A stretch of 64,000 nt of DNA. Origin: Thunnus maccoyii. Taxonomy: Eukaryota > Chordata > Actinopteri > Scombriformes > Scombridae. The position numbers and the translations under genes were made by a program. The stretch lies in the NCBI RefSeq assembly GCF_910596095.1, contig NC_056538.1, forward strand, positions 7,930,001 through 7,994,000, read 5' to 3'. Of the stretch, positions 13,401 to 26,500 are shown piece after piece (the stretch's first letter is position 1; every line of letters begins with the position of its first letter). The notes beneath the pieces are model-generated. The model was not told the DNA's origin and made no database searches. It was given only the letters and a program-made list of their open reading frames with translations.

Positions 13401-15934
13401 TATCTGAATAACTAGAGGAAGCTTGACTCCTCCGCCAGACTGTACGACCCGCCGTCTGCCTCCCTCACTTCCAGCAAGACAGAGGTCATTGTTGCTGTGG
13501 GTTTCCCTGCATGTAAGTGAAAGTGGACTGTGTATCACCTTTTTCCTTTCTGGACTCCCCTCTCACCAACATCCCTCTGATCTTGTTTCCTCTTCCCTTT
13601 CTCTGCAGCGGGTAAATCCACTTTCTTCCACACCCATGTCATACCAAAGGGTTACGTGTACGTCAACAGGGTGAGTGGATTTTATAGGAACGGGTCCCCA
13701 GTTCTGTAGGTGCACAGACCCAGAACATTTGGTTCTATATACAAGAAGATTTAAAGTGCTGAAAATAGGCAGTTAATGGTTTATTTTGATTCCCTGCTTT
13801 TATATTTGATACATATATTTATAACAGTTTTAAGCATTGTATTATTGTAATTATGATGATAATCACCAACATGGTGAAGGTAATGATGAATGTTCTTTAA
13901 AGTCTTCCTTGACATGTTGTGACCAATGTGTAATGTTTCCTTTCTTTGTCAGGACACACTTGGTTCCTGGCAGAGCTGTGTGACTGCATGTGAGCGCGCT
14001 CTGAAGGAGGGCCGCAGCGTCGCCGTAGACAACACCAACCCAGACCCCGAGTCTCGCAAACGGTAACGTACAATCGTACCAATATGTGCCGTGCGAGTGT
14101 ATTTTTGTGTGTGTCCTTGCATGTTTCAGTATGCATATATACTCAGACTCCACCTCACCGGGTACACCTTTATGCAAACAGGCCTCAAAAAGCATCCAAA
14201 GACAGAGAGTCATGCTTAAATAAAGGATAATTCTATGCAGACAGATGAGTATATTTGCAGACAGGGTGGAGATGTTCAGTTATTCTGCTCACTAAGCTCT
14301 GATTTAAGTCACTGTGAACATTGTTTGATGGTTGATGCTGTTTGGAAATGATGTCAGGAATGATGCTGTAAGTGCAAACTATTTTCAGACAAAACACCTG
14401 CCAGCTAACAGAAAATAGTAACAGTTCAGTATATCAAACTGTTAAATGAGCTGAAGGGCTACAGCTGCAGAATATGATGCTCTATCACACGTCTGTCAGC
14501 TAAGAACAGAGAACTGATCCAATAGGACACCAAAACTGAATCAATTTTTGCTTTTTACAGTGTGCTGATGACAGGTTAGCACTATAATTAACAATAAAAT
14601 AAACTACAAAAAAGTTATGACAGACCACATGTTTGTTTCTGTAGTAACTGTATTTATTGCAGTTACTGGTTTTATTCTCTAAAACTTACTCAGCAAAAAA
14701 GAGATGCTATAAAAGCAAAGATAACAGAAGAAGTCTATATACCTCATTTCATAGCAAAGAACATGACACCCTTTTTTCAGTGAGGAGAAATATCAATATG
14801 TTAAAATGTCATAGTTCAAACAAATATCCAAAGTGTTTTCATTTACCTGTGAATAGCCAAAACACTTTTTACAAGAAAATAAGTATGATAACAAATATAT
14901 TTAAGTGCTTAAGTCCATTTTCACATTTAATCATTTTACCCTTGTTGAAATCATCATAAATCTTCATCATGTTATTGCATGGGGGAATATTTTTTGGCCC
15001 AAACCTGGTTCAAACACAGCAGTTTACTACACAGAAACATCGTAGGTTGCCTTCATTGCCACAGTCTTACCGTTTTTCTAAAGAAATCCAACTAAATGTT
15101 AGTACTTCATAAAGTGGACACTGACTGTATGAGGCTGTTGCTGTATTTTGTGGTATGATTCCTTCGGCTCTTTTGCTGCTTGTACGTGCATATTTTTAGT
15201 CTATGTTGGTACAAGCAGTGCTTTGTGTGTTTTTTTTTTTTTCCAGATATGTGGATGTGGCCAAGGCAGCAGGAGTGTCCTGTCGCTGTTTCCACTTCTC
15301 AGCCTCTCTGGAACAGGCCAAACACAACAACAGAGTATGACTCACCTTTCCACTCTCTCACACTTTCCCCTTTCTTTTCTTTAATCCTTGCTGGTGATGC
15401 AGAGTGTTTTTTTTTTTAATGCAATATTATTGTTCTCAGTTCCGTGAGATGGCTCCCTCAGACAGCAAACACCTCAAGGTCAATGACATGGTTTTCCACA
15501 GCTACAAGTAAGTGACACTGACCAAGAAAACGCTCATAGTGATTATAAAATGTATTTGTTTCTTTTACTAAAAATTCAAACTTTATGTAAAGCGCTTGAA
15601 GAAATTCAGCAAAATGCATGACACCAAAGTCTTTTAATATTCAAATGTAATGCATTTTGGAAACACAAACAGGCTTTTGTTTCATCTTTGTCACTTGATA
15701 CTATAAATGGACTGACTGTGGACTGTGGACTTTAAAACACTGATAGATAAAAGCATAGCCTTAATAGTGACAGATGACTTTGACCACTCTAATCTATCTC
15801 TCTCTCTGGACAGAAAACACTTTGTGGCTCCTGCTCTCTCCGAGGGATTCTCTGAGATTCTCCACATCCACTTTGTCCCTAACTTCAAAGACAGCCAATC
15901 AGAAACGCTGTTCCGACAGTTCTCTGAAGGCTGA
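7480..15934 (+). CDS. pnkp: bifunctional polynucleotide kinase 3'-phosphatase (PNKP)
   Basis: It repairs DNA ends by removing 3' phosphates and adding 5' phosphates in single- and double-strand break repair. Seventeen exons join in phase: 7480-7627, 9358-9404, 9696-9974, 10126-10413, 11270-11349, 11503-11560, 11702-11809, 11886-11957, 12529-12577, 12934-13004, 13178-13270, 13416-13512, 13609-13670, 13953-14062, 15247-15334, 15440-15507 and 15814-15934. They encode 612 residues against about 521 in human. The excess is in a charged linker (exons 3-4, residues 66-254) with Lys/Arg tracts and an EEEEDEEE run. The N-terminal FHA domain has [10 protein letters not shown] and CSRHQV. The HAD phosphatase motif is at residues 259-263 and reads DIDGC rather than the usual DxDGT. 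The kinase P-loop is GFPASGKST near residue 460, followed by NRDTLGSWQ and DNTNPD. The protein ends FRQFSEG, as in human. Confidence 0.96.
7905..8205 (+). repeat. dispersed fish repeat in pnkp intron 1
   Basis: The stretch starting with AAGTCAAGTCCATTTTATTT and running through TAGCCCAATATCACTAATCAC, TCCTCTGTCCTTAGACCCTC and GCAATAGATGTTGTGTGTAC is one I remember as recurring widely in spiny-rayed fish genomes. Class is uncertain: no terminal repeats or coding capacity were seen. Ends are approximate. Confidence 0.6.
8325..8805 (+). repeat. MITE-like repeat (ATTAGTTGATTG / CGATAATGAAAATAATTG family), copy 1
   Basis: The left end has repeated CAATCAATTAGTTGATTG. The interior has TTTGCTGCTTTTCTTTA and TTGGTCGGACAAAACAAGGC. 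The right end has TCGATAATGAAAATAATTGTTTGTTGC. This matches a non-autonomous DNA element I remember as abundant in percomorph genomes. A second copy in the opposite orientation follows within 120 bases and a third lies in intron 4. Confidence 0.6.
8922..9285 (-). repeat. MITE-like repeat, same family, copy 2, inverted
   Basis: It begins GGGCTGCAATTATTTTCATC, the reverse complement of the right end of copy 1, continues with GTCTATAAAACATCAGAAAA, and ends near TTAGTTGAGTTATAATTTCAGC. It is diverged, so it is an old insertion. Confidence 0.55.
10635..10920 (+). repeat. MITE-like repeat, same family, copy 3, partial
   Basis: Located in pnkp intron 4. It shares TTTGCTGCTTTTCTCTGTTT, TTGGTCGGACAAAACAAGGC and the end TAATGAAAGTAATTGTTAGTTGCAGCC with copy 1. 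The left part is truncated or diverged. Confidence 0.6.
11988..12329 (+). repeat. MITE with GGCTGAAC... terminal inverted repeats in pnkp intron 8
   Basis: The left end reads GGCTGAACAATTAATCGAAA. The reverse complement of the right end reads GGGCTGAACGATTTTGAAAA. They are diverged inverted ends about 340 bases apart around an AT-rich core with no coding capacity, typical of a non-autonomous DNA transposon. Confidence 0.65.
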
Positions 15935-16357
15935 TTGGACTGCTGGCTGTCTAACACCTTTTGACTTCATGGAGACAGAAAAAAATTACATATTGCAACT
16001 ATTGAAGAAGTGAGATCCAACCAACAAGCAAGACCTTCTGAAAGGGCAGGAAACTTGCATTAGTTAGTAGAGACTGGCATATTTTTCTTCTCCAGCTGAG
16101 GAATGTCTGATGCTTATATGCATACTGTATGTCTAACGGCCTCAGACCACAACCTGATGATGTCAACTAGAACTGCAACACTGAATCAATCCATCCATTT
16201 ATTTCCATCATATCTGCGCTTCAGGAGCTGAGTATGCATGTTATATTTGCTGGGTATAGAAAGAATAGGGTGGACAAAAACAAGTAGAATAACTTTTATA
16301 TGTTGTTTATTATTTTTTAACAAAAAGGCTAAAAGAATCATTGGTATTCCACTAGAC

Positions 16358-16363
16358 AATAAA
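16358..16363 (+). terminator. pnkp polyadenylation signal AATAAA
   Basis: First AATAAA after the stop codon, 424 bases downstream of it, with GT/T-rich sequence following. Confidence 0.6.
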
Positions 16364-16442
16364 GCTTTAGAAAACACTTGATACTGTATTCTTGTCTATG
16401 ATCAACTATGATGATTTACGTTTGGATAAAGAGGTAAACTAT

Positions 16443-16448
16443 TTTATT
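16443..16448 (-). terminator. factor B polyadenylation signal (AATAAA on minus strand)
   Basis: TTTATT on the plus strand lies 69 bases beyond the factor B stop codon. It is only about 80 bases from the pnkp signal on the opposite strand, so the two 3' ends meet or overlap. Confidence 0.5.
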
Positions 16449-16516
16449 ATATTCTGCATGAGATATATTATTTGTAATCCAAGCAAATCATCCCTGCAGA
16501 CCAATTCTGGATCCTC

Positions 16517-19500
16517 TCAGTTGACCTCTGGCAGGAACTGGATCTCCTCACCCAGATGCTGTTTCAGCCATGGCAAGATCTCGAAGAGGTCGATGTGAAA
16601 GTCTCGAGCATCGGGAGGCGGCCTGTCACTGCTGTACCGTGCATGCGGTTCACAAACGTTTGTGGTGCCCCAGCTCACTACTCCCACCTGGAGATAGAAA
16701 CAGGAGAAATGTCAACGTGATTGCAGTGCATGTGTGTGTGTGTGAGAGAGAGATGAGTCTTGATTTAAAGGAGCCATGTGACTCACCTGAAAGTAGCGCT
16801 TTCTTCTTTGCAGGAACAGAGATCCACCAGAGTCACCTGTATAAAAAGAGTCAACATGTAGCTGTCATGAGAATCCCATGTTGGTCAAACTGAGATGATC
16901 ATTGTACAGGAAGTGCTGAGTCCAGACCTTTACAGGTGACGGGGTCCTGGTATTCCAAGCTGCCTCCAGAACACAGGAACCTGCGTGGAATGTACTCATC
17001 CAAAGTCACATCTGTGGGCTGTCTTAGTGTTTGCATTGCCTTCTCCACACAGCCGGGCCTCTGCAGACAGCAAATAAGATACAGTATAACACACATCACT
17101 GAGTAGTAAGCGTGAAAGCAGTCCAGTATGAAAGTCACATCACTCACCTGACTCTCAGTGTGAATATGTGTTTCTTTGCGCTTGGAGTTCTTATGGATAA
17201 AAAAGGCAGAAGTCTCCTTGTGTGGTAGAAGCTCCTTTCCTGTACACATGTGAATTTTACTCATAAGTCTTATTGGAGGGATTAATGTACCATCATGAAT
17301 GCTTTCAAAAGACGTACATGCAGACTACTACAGTCTTGTATTCACATCAGTGTCTTGTGTGTTGATGAAAGTGGAAAGGTCAAAAGGTCACATACTATGC
17401 TGCTGACAGGTTGAGTTGATTTTCTTCATGGCTCGGCTGGCTGGTACGGTACATGGCAAGCAGATAGGTCTGTTTTATAACATACAGTACATACGCACAA
17501 TCAACAGTGGAACATTTAAGTTGGTTACATGGGCATCGCTGCACACTGCCCGCTTTTTCATGACAAAATCGGTTGAGTGTTTTTTCTTTGGGCTGTCTTA
17601 CCTGGCCTCCCTGGAGAGAGGGATGCTCTTGTTCACCTGTACCAGAGCTACATCATAGTCATAGAACTCCGATACATTTCTGTGTTCGAGTGCGTTGATG
17701 TTGTACTTGGGGTGCAGGATCACCTTGTTGGAAAGCGCCCTCATTCTGTCACCTGCGAACCGAAAAAGGCGCTTGTTATTTTAACATCAAGTCAACAAGA
17801 TGGTTCATAGAAAGAACTTTACTGACCTTTACTAATCTAGACTTGCTCTCTTCAATACAGCTAGCTGAATGTAGCAAGGACACTAACACTTTTAGAATTT
17901 ATGGTTTGATTCCTAAAAGACTAACTTGCGCTAGAAATGTGCTCTTGTCGTACTTTAATGTGATTTTGGCTTAAAACCACTACAGATTCCATCAACCTTC
18001 TTTTACCACTTTTCCTTTTCTCCCTTTCTCTGTATTTTTCTCTTAAATGAATCTCCATCTCCAAAACATTTTCCTCGTACTGACACTGACCGTATTGTAT
18101 TTCCACCTGTCCACTGACTTTCTCTGTGCCCACTCTGGCAAAGCAGTGAGCGGCCGTCAGCACCCAATTCTGACTCACGATGGATCCAAAACATCCAAAT
18201 GCAGGCTGCAAGAGAGAAAAGTGTTAATGGATGAAAATCCGCTTTAAGATATCAAAAAAATGGGGGGTGGGGTTGCAAACTCACTCTCACTGTTTTCACA
18301 GTGACGTGCCAGGGTTTGGTGTAGACTTTTCTTCCACCCTCCTCCTGATCCTTGGAGATGTCCTCCTGAGCTACCCCACACATTGTCACACTCTCGTCAC
18401 CTGTATTATAAAACCATTTTAATGGTTATACTTAAGTTACAAAAATATTGGTATTGCTGTTAATAGCAATCTCTCCTACTCACTGATGATGCTGTTGAAC
18501 ACGTCTCCCAGTACTTCATAGTCTTTTAGAATAAAGAGGTGCTCCTCACCACGTTTGTTTGAGGCTAAGGAGTTCAACTCATCTTTGTTCACTTTGCTCC
18601 CAATTCCAAACACATAGACATCTGAAAACACAACCAGATGTACATAAACCGACTGTATACATACACACCATGTCAACACACTAAAACAAAATGCACATGT
18701 GATTTACAATTGCTAGTAATTTTGGTGATGTAGGAACTGCTGCAAGTAAATGTCAAGTGTCATACATGGTGTATGAGACATTTTAATTCAATGTTTGGTT
18801 TGATTCTCTTTTATCATTTTACCCAGCAATGTCTCCTCTGTGTGATCAGGGGAGTTGTTGCTGTAGCCCAGCAGGTGCCGGATCTTGGCCAGAGCAATCT
18901 GAGGTTTGATGCCTGTGTTGGAGTAACCTGCAGGCAGAAAGAGAAGGAGAAAATGAATGTCTATTCTCAAAAGATACAGCTTATCTAATGTTGGCTTTTC
19001 TAATATATAGGGGTTGTAAAAAGTTTTGAGAAGGAAAATGAGCAGGAAATGATGAGTTTGTGAGACTCTCCCTGCATCTTTACCATCTGTTTGTATGATG
19101 ATGATATTCTGAGTCTCATTAAAATGGTTCCTCTTGCTGTTCTGTTTAAAGAAGGCGATCACCTCACTGACGCTGTGCAAGGCTGCGTGAAGGTTGGTGC
19201 CGGTCTTACTCCCGTGGCCTGCAAATGAACAAATGCAAAAGCAATATTTCTACTGAACACATTTGGGCATCATGGTTGTAGTGTATGGCACAGAGATTGC
19301 TTGAGCAGATCACACTGCAGGAGATAAAAGGTTATGGTCATTAAATGGATTCATACAGTATATGAATAAAGGAAAACAAGCAGAATCCTACTATGGTAGT
19401 CAAAGTCCTCCAGATTCCATATGACGTTCTCTGCATCACCACTTATTTCGGAGTGTCTGATGTCTACAATGGCCTTTGCCTCGCTGGCAAATGATAGCAC

Positions 19501-22292
19501 ATGGAACTTCATCTGTACCTCATAACTGTCCAACTAGAAGGAAAACAAAGAACACATGTAGGTTTCACCCCCACTGAGGACGAGTGGCAGACAAGCCGCT
19601 TTACAGATGTGCTTAAATGATTTCTGTATCTCTGTCTTCCACCCGCATCTGCTATTGAACTGAATCGCTTAGTACAGACCTTCCTGATAAGAGCGATGGT
19701 GGCATTCCTGGATTTTTCAAAGTCCTGCTTTTCAATGCTGCCTGATGTGTCCATTAAGATGTAGATATTCATACGACTGCCTTCAGCTACACGGAAGGTT
19801 CGACCAAAGGTCACTGGATGAGGAAAAGGGAAAAATTATAATGACAAACATGCTCTCCTCATCCTCACGCCTTTACTTGACTTACGCTAGTTGCTTTTCT
19901 TCTATTCCTCTTGTTTTGAGCATCTGTATAGCAAGTTTGTTTGTACTGCAACACTGTTAAAATATCAATTTGTTCAAATCCTGAAAATAACTTATACCCA
20001 CCTTTCTTTTTGGAATCTGATGTGAGGACATCCATGACTCCTGCAAGTGATCCCCCTATGGCTTCTGCCACAGCGCTGGGGGAGTCAAAGGTATTCGGGC
20101 CTGTAATAAAGCATAAATATAATCATGCATGGAAGTTGTATCCTAATATAATAGTTAATTGTGTACTGTTTTGGGGCTGCTTCAATCACGAGAATTGCTG
20201 TAGTTGCACAGTTGTTGATAATATCAGTATAGGTAAATCAAGGATTAGTTGTGCGTATCAGATTCGTTGGCTTTTTTTGGTCTTAAAAATGAATGTTCTG
20301 TTGTTTAAATGGAAAAACACCCGAAACTAATTTCTTTAATTCTAACTGTCACACAGCACCTTGGCAACGTGGCGTTGAGCCGCTCCACTCCCTACTCTCC
20401 AGGCAAACCCTTTTAGCCGATCCCAGCAGATCCAGACCAGCTTGACACCTGTAGATCACTTTCTCTCCCGTCCGAAACCGGCCTTCTGACATCTGGGCCC
20501 CCGGTGGGACCCCTGGGTTCTTACAGTCGTCAGCTGCATTTAAAGACAGGGCAACAAGGGACAAAATCATTTTTCAGGCTATAACCATTAAAAAAGGATA
20601 TTTGTGCTTTTGTTTATATAGAAATGTTCAGAATAGAAGTTTTAAGACATCAAAAACCCACTGTGAGCACATTGTAGCTACATTATGTCTGACTTATCTG
20701 TCACTCATTTAAGTTGATATTCTGTCAGTTGTTCTCTATTGCACTAATGTAAGAAGGAAAAATATAACTATTCATTTTACATAATTTAATCATACACAAG
20801 ATTTATATTACATGACGAATTTGGTTTTATGCTTGTGCCCTTCCTCACCCTGGTTGTCGCAGATAGGAGTGGTTCCTGTCCACTGCCCAGAGAGGGTGCA
20901 GTTCCTCTGGGCTGACCCAGACAGGGTGAACCCTTCCTGGCAGGAGAAGCTCTGCATCGTCCCAACACGAAACCACTGATCCCTGGGCCAGAAGTCCCCA
21001 TTATCCAGCTGGAGCTGAGCCGGACACAAGATGTCTGAGAGAGGGAGTTTGAGATGGAAAGAGGACGGAGGATGAGGAGAAGAGGATTGATTATAGGCAG
21101 GATGAAAACAGGAGGAGAGAATCACAGAGAGTGGTGATGACAGAAAACTCATATTATGAACATAAGAAGCTTGTGTACAAAAAAAATTTAAAAATCCAAA
21201 ATATTACTTTTGCACGAGGCCTGTGACACCAGTCTGCCAGTGGCTAATCTCATGGGTGACCATTCCCCATTTGCACCGCAGAGCCTATAGCTGACCGGGA
21301 AAGGGTATTGACCAGGACCACAGTGATAGGTCAGTACACTTCCCTCCAGTCCTCCCTGTGGAGGAAACATCTTGTCACTTTCTGAGTTAAATTAAGTAAC
21401 GTGAAGTTTTACGGTAAAGAGATGCTAAATTTGTTTCACATTCCAGTCTCCATATTCCATATTTCCTCTTCTCAGTCCATCTACTCCTAGCTAAATGAGC
21501 ACTTTTTAAACTCTGTTTTGCTTTGTTTTATATTTGTGTTATAAAACTATTTTTATGTCTCTTGACTAATTTAGTTTAGGATTCAATACAAAACGACTAC
21601 AGCAGAGCTTTCCAAGGAGATTAGACCACCTATAAAAACAATTTTACTTGCATACTTTTTACTAAATTAATGTTTTATTTCACTGCATATCATCGTTTCT
21701 AACATCAAAATATTTTATCTCTATTTGTCCTTGTACTGTTTGTTAATTATCTTATAACCTCTGCTCTGGAGTTCTATATTTGTGCTATATCATTAGCTCA
21801 TTGAAGTGGATTTGTATTATTTTGTTACTACATAAATTAATCTTAAGATTCAATACATAACAAACAACCACATCAGGTGCGCAGGGATGTAAAATATGCA
21901 GATATACACTGTTAAAAGAGCATTCTGTCACTTTAGTGTACAATGTGACCTCTTAGCATTTTACCTAAGCCTTTAATCTCATGTGATGTTAGCTAAAAAT
22001 GAAGGTAAAAGGTGTGTTATTTTTACCTGTGAATAGGTGACATGTCCACCTTTGATGCTCTCTGTGGTTGAGCAGTTCAGAGGAGTATCTATGTATGAGT
22101 AATCATAATACTCTTCCTCCTGCAGCAACACTGGAGCACAAACATGCAGGCACACACATGTGTCAACACAGCCAGAGATCCATATGAATGCTACCAAACA
22201 CAACTGTACATTAAGTGTAACATAGAAGTGAAAAGCTCACCATTCTGGAAAGAGATGAAGAGCAGGATCCACGGTATGGACTTGACATACAT
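16517..22292 (-). CDS. cfb: complement factor B / C2-like serine protease precursor
   Basis: Catalytic subunit precursor of the C3/C5 convertase, secreted into plasma. Nineteen exons join in phase: 22292-22241, 22130-22027, 21355-21208, 21034-20849, 20533-20360, 20100-20002, 19813-19680, 19533-19392, 19218-19084, 18927-18823, 18621-18484, 18400-18291, 18205-18091, 17752-17602, 17469-17396, 17239-17148, 17060-16928, 16836-16787 and 16687-16517. They give 770 residues (human factor B is 764). A signal peptide starts MYVKSIPWILLFISF. Three sushi domains cover about residues 35-221. A von Willebrand A domain has MIDAS residues DTSGS (276-280), a Thr in SKTGTN, and Asp in QTDG. The trypsin-type domain has His529 (LTAAHC), Asp581 (YDYDVAL) and Ser700 (GDSGG). 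Position 252-255 reads KKKV where factor D normally cuts Arg-Lys. Teleost Bf/C2 genes are hard to divide, so this could be called Bf/C2. Confidence 0.94.
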
Positions 22293-23505
22293 GACCAGAC
22301 TCTGTATCAGCTGTGTTCGTGTCTTTGAGTGACAAAAACCACAGCGAGAGTGTCTGAATCGACCTGCAGTCTGCTGCTTTATTTGATGACTGATTACCCA
22401 TTAACACAGCAGCACCAAACAGAGAAGGAGGTATTGAGCAATTCAAGAAAAAACACAGAATTGAGCTCTTACTTTCATTTTTGATTACCCTGATTTGATC
22501 TCTTTCTCTTTCTCTTTAGGATTCTGAGCAGTTTAGTATTTCTTTTAGTGACATTTTAACATCACATATTCATTTAAAATAAAAGCTGCTCCAGCTGCAA
22601 TGTCATGAGCCAGCTTTGGGTATTAATGCTATTTCAAATCTCACAATCTCTTTAGCACAACTTAATGTTATTCTCAATTCCCAAACAAAGCCTCACCCCA
22701 ATTCTGTTGTTGTTTTGATGCCTAATTACCAAGAATGATTACTAATTGACTCAGATTGCGTCGTCTCTGTGCCAAAGTTTTTTTGGTTTGATTTAAAAGT
22801 TGTGTAGTTCTCACGTGTACGATTGTTAGTGTGTTTGTGCAACTGCTCAATCATACATCTGGGCATGCAAGCGTGCGTGTAACTGAATCATTTTAGAAGC
22901 TTAAAAGATCATTATAGGGATTATAGAGTTTTAACAGGGACCCCCACCTCCACCTTCCCCTGTTGTCCCCTGTCCCCTCCCTCCTCCTCCTCCAAGGGGC
23001 TCAGTCCTCTCAGCTGACTCGGCTTTGTTCAACACTGTGAAGGAGTTTTCTAAAACTCTTTTGTAACCACTCACACACCATCAAAAAAACAAGAGAACTA
23101 TACAGGTCGATGCTGCTGACACTAAACTACACAAAAGGACAGACACCAGCAGCAAACATGGATATTTTGATAAGTTAACAGGGATAGTTTTATGTGACAA
23201 AACTTTTTTTTAATTTTACATTTTATCTGGATTATGTTACTGGATGTCCAACAAAGGACTGCTCTGCTATGCTGTAGGAGTGAAGGCCGTACACTTTCTA
23301 CACTTCAGTGGAAGTTTACAGTCGGAGCAAAAAGTGAACAATGTTGAGAAAACCCAGGATAAGGTCTTTAACATTTCTTCATGGACAAATAGCTCTCATC
23401 AGGATGTCAAGACTGGTGTATTTATCACGACATCAGGCTCTTTGAGGAGAGGAGCACTGATTAGAGTGCCTCTTGTTTCCCTGACGGAGGGACAGCAGAC
23501 TAAAG
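22293..23505. promoter_or_regulatory. divergent intergenic region between factor B-like gene and mfrp
   Basis: About 1.2 kb carries both promoters. A C-rich tract at about 22940-23000 precedes a sequence that could be the start of the mfrp leader (about 23000-23505). No confident TATA box was assigned. Confidence 0.4.
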
Positions 23506-26500
23506 ATGTCTGACCTCAGCCAAGTAGCCGTGTACTCAGACTCCTCAGACATTTATAAGGTGAGTGAGGATGATGAGATGGATGATAATAGTGCTGTACT
23601 GTGGGAAAGGTCACAGAGTTATCGGGACGTTCAACAGATGTTCATTTGTTACAGCCTTACTTGAAATAGACTCGGTTAAGATTCAATTGGTGACAAACAA
23701 ACAAATTCATGTTTTGACTCAAGAGCTGGTTTTAATCAAGATTTGAAGGTGAAGGTTCCCCTTCTGGATTGGGCACTGATTTTTGCCCCTTCAAAATATC
23801 TTGATCATTAAGTTATAGTTATAATGCATCTTAGCTGTGAGGTTTGAACCAAGTCATATTTTTAGGCTGGAAACCTGCATGTGTCTAAAATTTGTGCATG
23901 ATCACTGCAAATGTAACTGCACTGTAAGGGTTAGTATCTGAAGTGTGTGTTTTGCTGAAAAGCGACCACTGTGGCCACAAGCTGCAGTTACAGGATGATG
24001 GTACATCAGATTTTCCTACATTTCCCAAGATTCTCTTTAGTCTGTCGCTTTAAAGACACCATCACCAGATGGCCTGGCCAAAAGTGAGTGGAATGGGACC
24101 ATAAATAGAAAGTAAAGTCAGCAAGGTGACTTTTTAATGTCTGTTATGCAGCAATATCTATCTAAAGTTTAACACTGGTCCCACAAGCTACTGGTCATAT
24201 CAGACCAAGTAATGCTGTCACCTAAATCCTTGAATGTATTGTAGTTAGGAATGATGCATTTCATTACTTATGAATTCAACTTTTCATTTGCAAGAGGAAG
24301 AATGTGATATTTCTTCTTTCAGAAACTATAAAATCTTGCTTTAAAATCAACACTTTTATAAATATCTTATATAGATTTTTATATTTTCATTTCCACTTTC
24401 CTCTGTTCTGCTTTTCTCAGAATGTGTTCTGCAATCCCGCCTTCGAGCTGGAGGGGGAGCGAGAGGAAAGGGTGGAGGGATTCAGAACCTCCTCATCCAC
24501 CCCTGAACCAATCAAACCACCAGCAGCTGGTGGGTTAGCCAACCAGTTTACTGCTTGAACTGTGTTGGACTGGGTGTGTGGGAGTGTGTGTATTGGATTA
24601 GTAACACTATTGCCTCACTTATATCTGCTGACTTTTAGTCCAGTTTTCAAAATGAGTAAATAAAAGTGTGTGTTATAAAAACTGTGTGCAAAACATGGTG
24701 ATTATATATCTCAACTCAAGGTCCCCATACAAGTTTTTGTTAGAACTTTTTCCTAGTTGTCATGACAACTTACTAAGCTCCATCACTGATAAAGACCATG
24801 AGATGCAGTAAGAGTACCATGAGTTGATTATTTGCCAAATTACTATTCCCAAGGTCATAAATGAACCTTTATGTTCAACAGTAATTATTATAAACAGAAA
24901 CCAGAGATTCATTGAAAAGATTTGAGAAGACTAAACTTAAAACATGATTAAGTTAAATACAAAGGTTACAAAACATGTGCATAAGATTCCATTTTAATAA
25001 CTATTAGGTGTTAAATAAAATGGGAATAAAAGGGAAATAAAATTCAAATTACATGCAAAAAGTAAAACTAAAAGAAAGTTAAAATCGTAAGTATATGAAC
25101 TGTTGTAGCAATCAAGCTCTTCTCTGTGCTGCAATACTGTACATGTTAATATGTGTGTGCGCTCTATCACTCAGGCCTGGGCTGGGGTCTATTCGGGGTG
25201 TGTGTTATGCGTCTGCGGGGACCAGGTTGTGGCTGGGGAGTGGTTGTGGTCTCTGCTGCTGCCCTGCTCCTGGTAGCAGCCATCGGACTGGCGCTGGCCC
25301 TCATCCTCACACGTGAGTCGGACTGATGTTTGCAGTGATTCTATGAATTCAACTGCACCATAAAGCATGTATTTATTTATTAATATTATTATTTAGAATA
25401 AGTAATTACTTTTTTCTATAGAACAAACCTTTTCTCTGACTAGACGATCTGTCATATTTCCGTCATGTGTTGCTATTTTCTGTCCATGATGTAGAGATCA
25501 AAGGTCAGGCAGTAGAGGAGCAGTTGCTGCCCACCAGCCCTCCAGACCTGCTGAGTGCAGGAGCGTCCCACACTTTACCCACAATTCCTGCCAACAGAAG
25601 TCAGCAGGACAGTTCATCAGCACCGCAGCCCGCTAAGATCCCCCCATCTGAAACACGTAGGACACTCAAACAATATGCCCACTTACTTTAATATTGTAAT
25701 GTAATATAAAACATTTAAAACATTTACAAGGTAAATTTCTTTACCTGGAGGCCTTTTCTTTTTTTAGTGATTTAGACAAGACATTATTTTCTGTCTCCCA
25801 GGTTGTGGAGGAGTTTTGACTGAAGCAGAGGGCAGTTTCAGTTCACCTAACCACCCCGGCTCCTACCCCACCAACTCCCTGTGTGTGTGGGTGATCAGAG
25901 TCCCGCCCCCCTCCTTGGTCCAGATCCATGTTTCCTCCCTGAACGTGGAGGGTCCATCTCCCTGCCTGTTTGACTGGCTGGAGGTGCAGGAGCAGATAGA
26001 GCAGAGCTCTGTGGTCACCAGGTTGGTCGCTGATCACTTGTCACAACACATGCGTGACACACTCTCAGGACGGTGGAATCACTCCTCATTTTACATTATA
26101 CACTCATACTCCCTTGTCAGCTGTTATTTTCATAATACAGTGCGTAGCTCACTTTTAAAAGGTTCTGCTTGTGTTAAAAAGTTTATATATTTGCTACATA
26201 TTTTGGGTTGCACATAGATTTTTCTGAGATAAATTCCAAAACCACCTACAATGTAAATGTAATAAGTTCCTACCATCTGCTAAGTGTTTGGAGGACTTTA
26301 CTATTGAAGGAAAGGTAAAGTATGGATGTGTTTTCTGGCAAATTTGAGTGAATAAAAATGTCAGACAGACCTGAAATTCAAACCTACGCAACAGTAACTT
26401 TTTAAAGCAACATTTTTATAGGTTTTACCTGAAGGAACATTGTTAGGGTTCATGTCATTACCTTAAAAAGTTGGTAGATGGCACTGCTGGTCTGTGCATG

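Noticed and set aside
17240-17601. Direct joining of factor B exons 17752-17602 and 17239-17148
   Set aside because: The frame breaks; a small exon at 17469-17396 (PICLPCTVPASRAMKK) restores phase and matches the family.
16517-22292. Calling the gene complement C2 rather than factor B
   Set aside because: Domain order is the same in both; teleost Bf/C2 cannot be separated from this sequence alone, and overall residues look closer to factor B.
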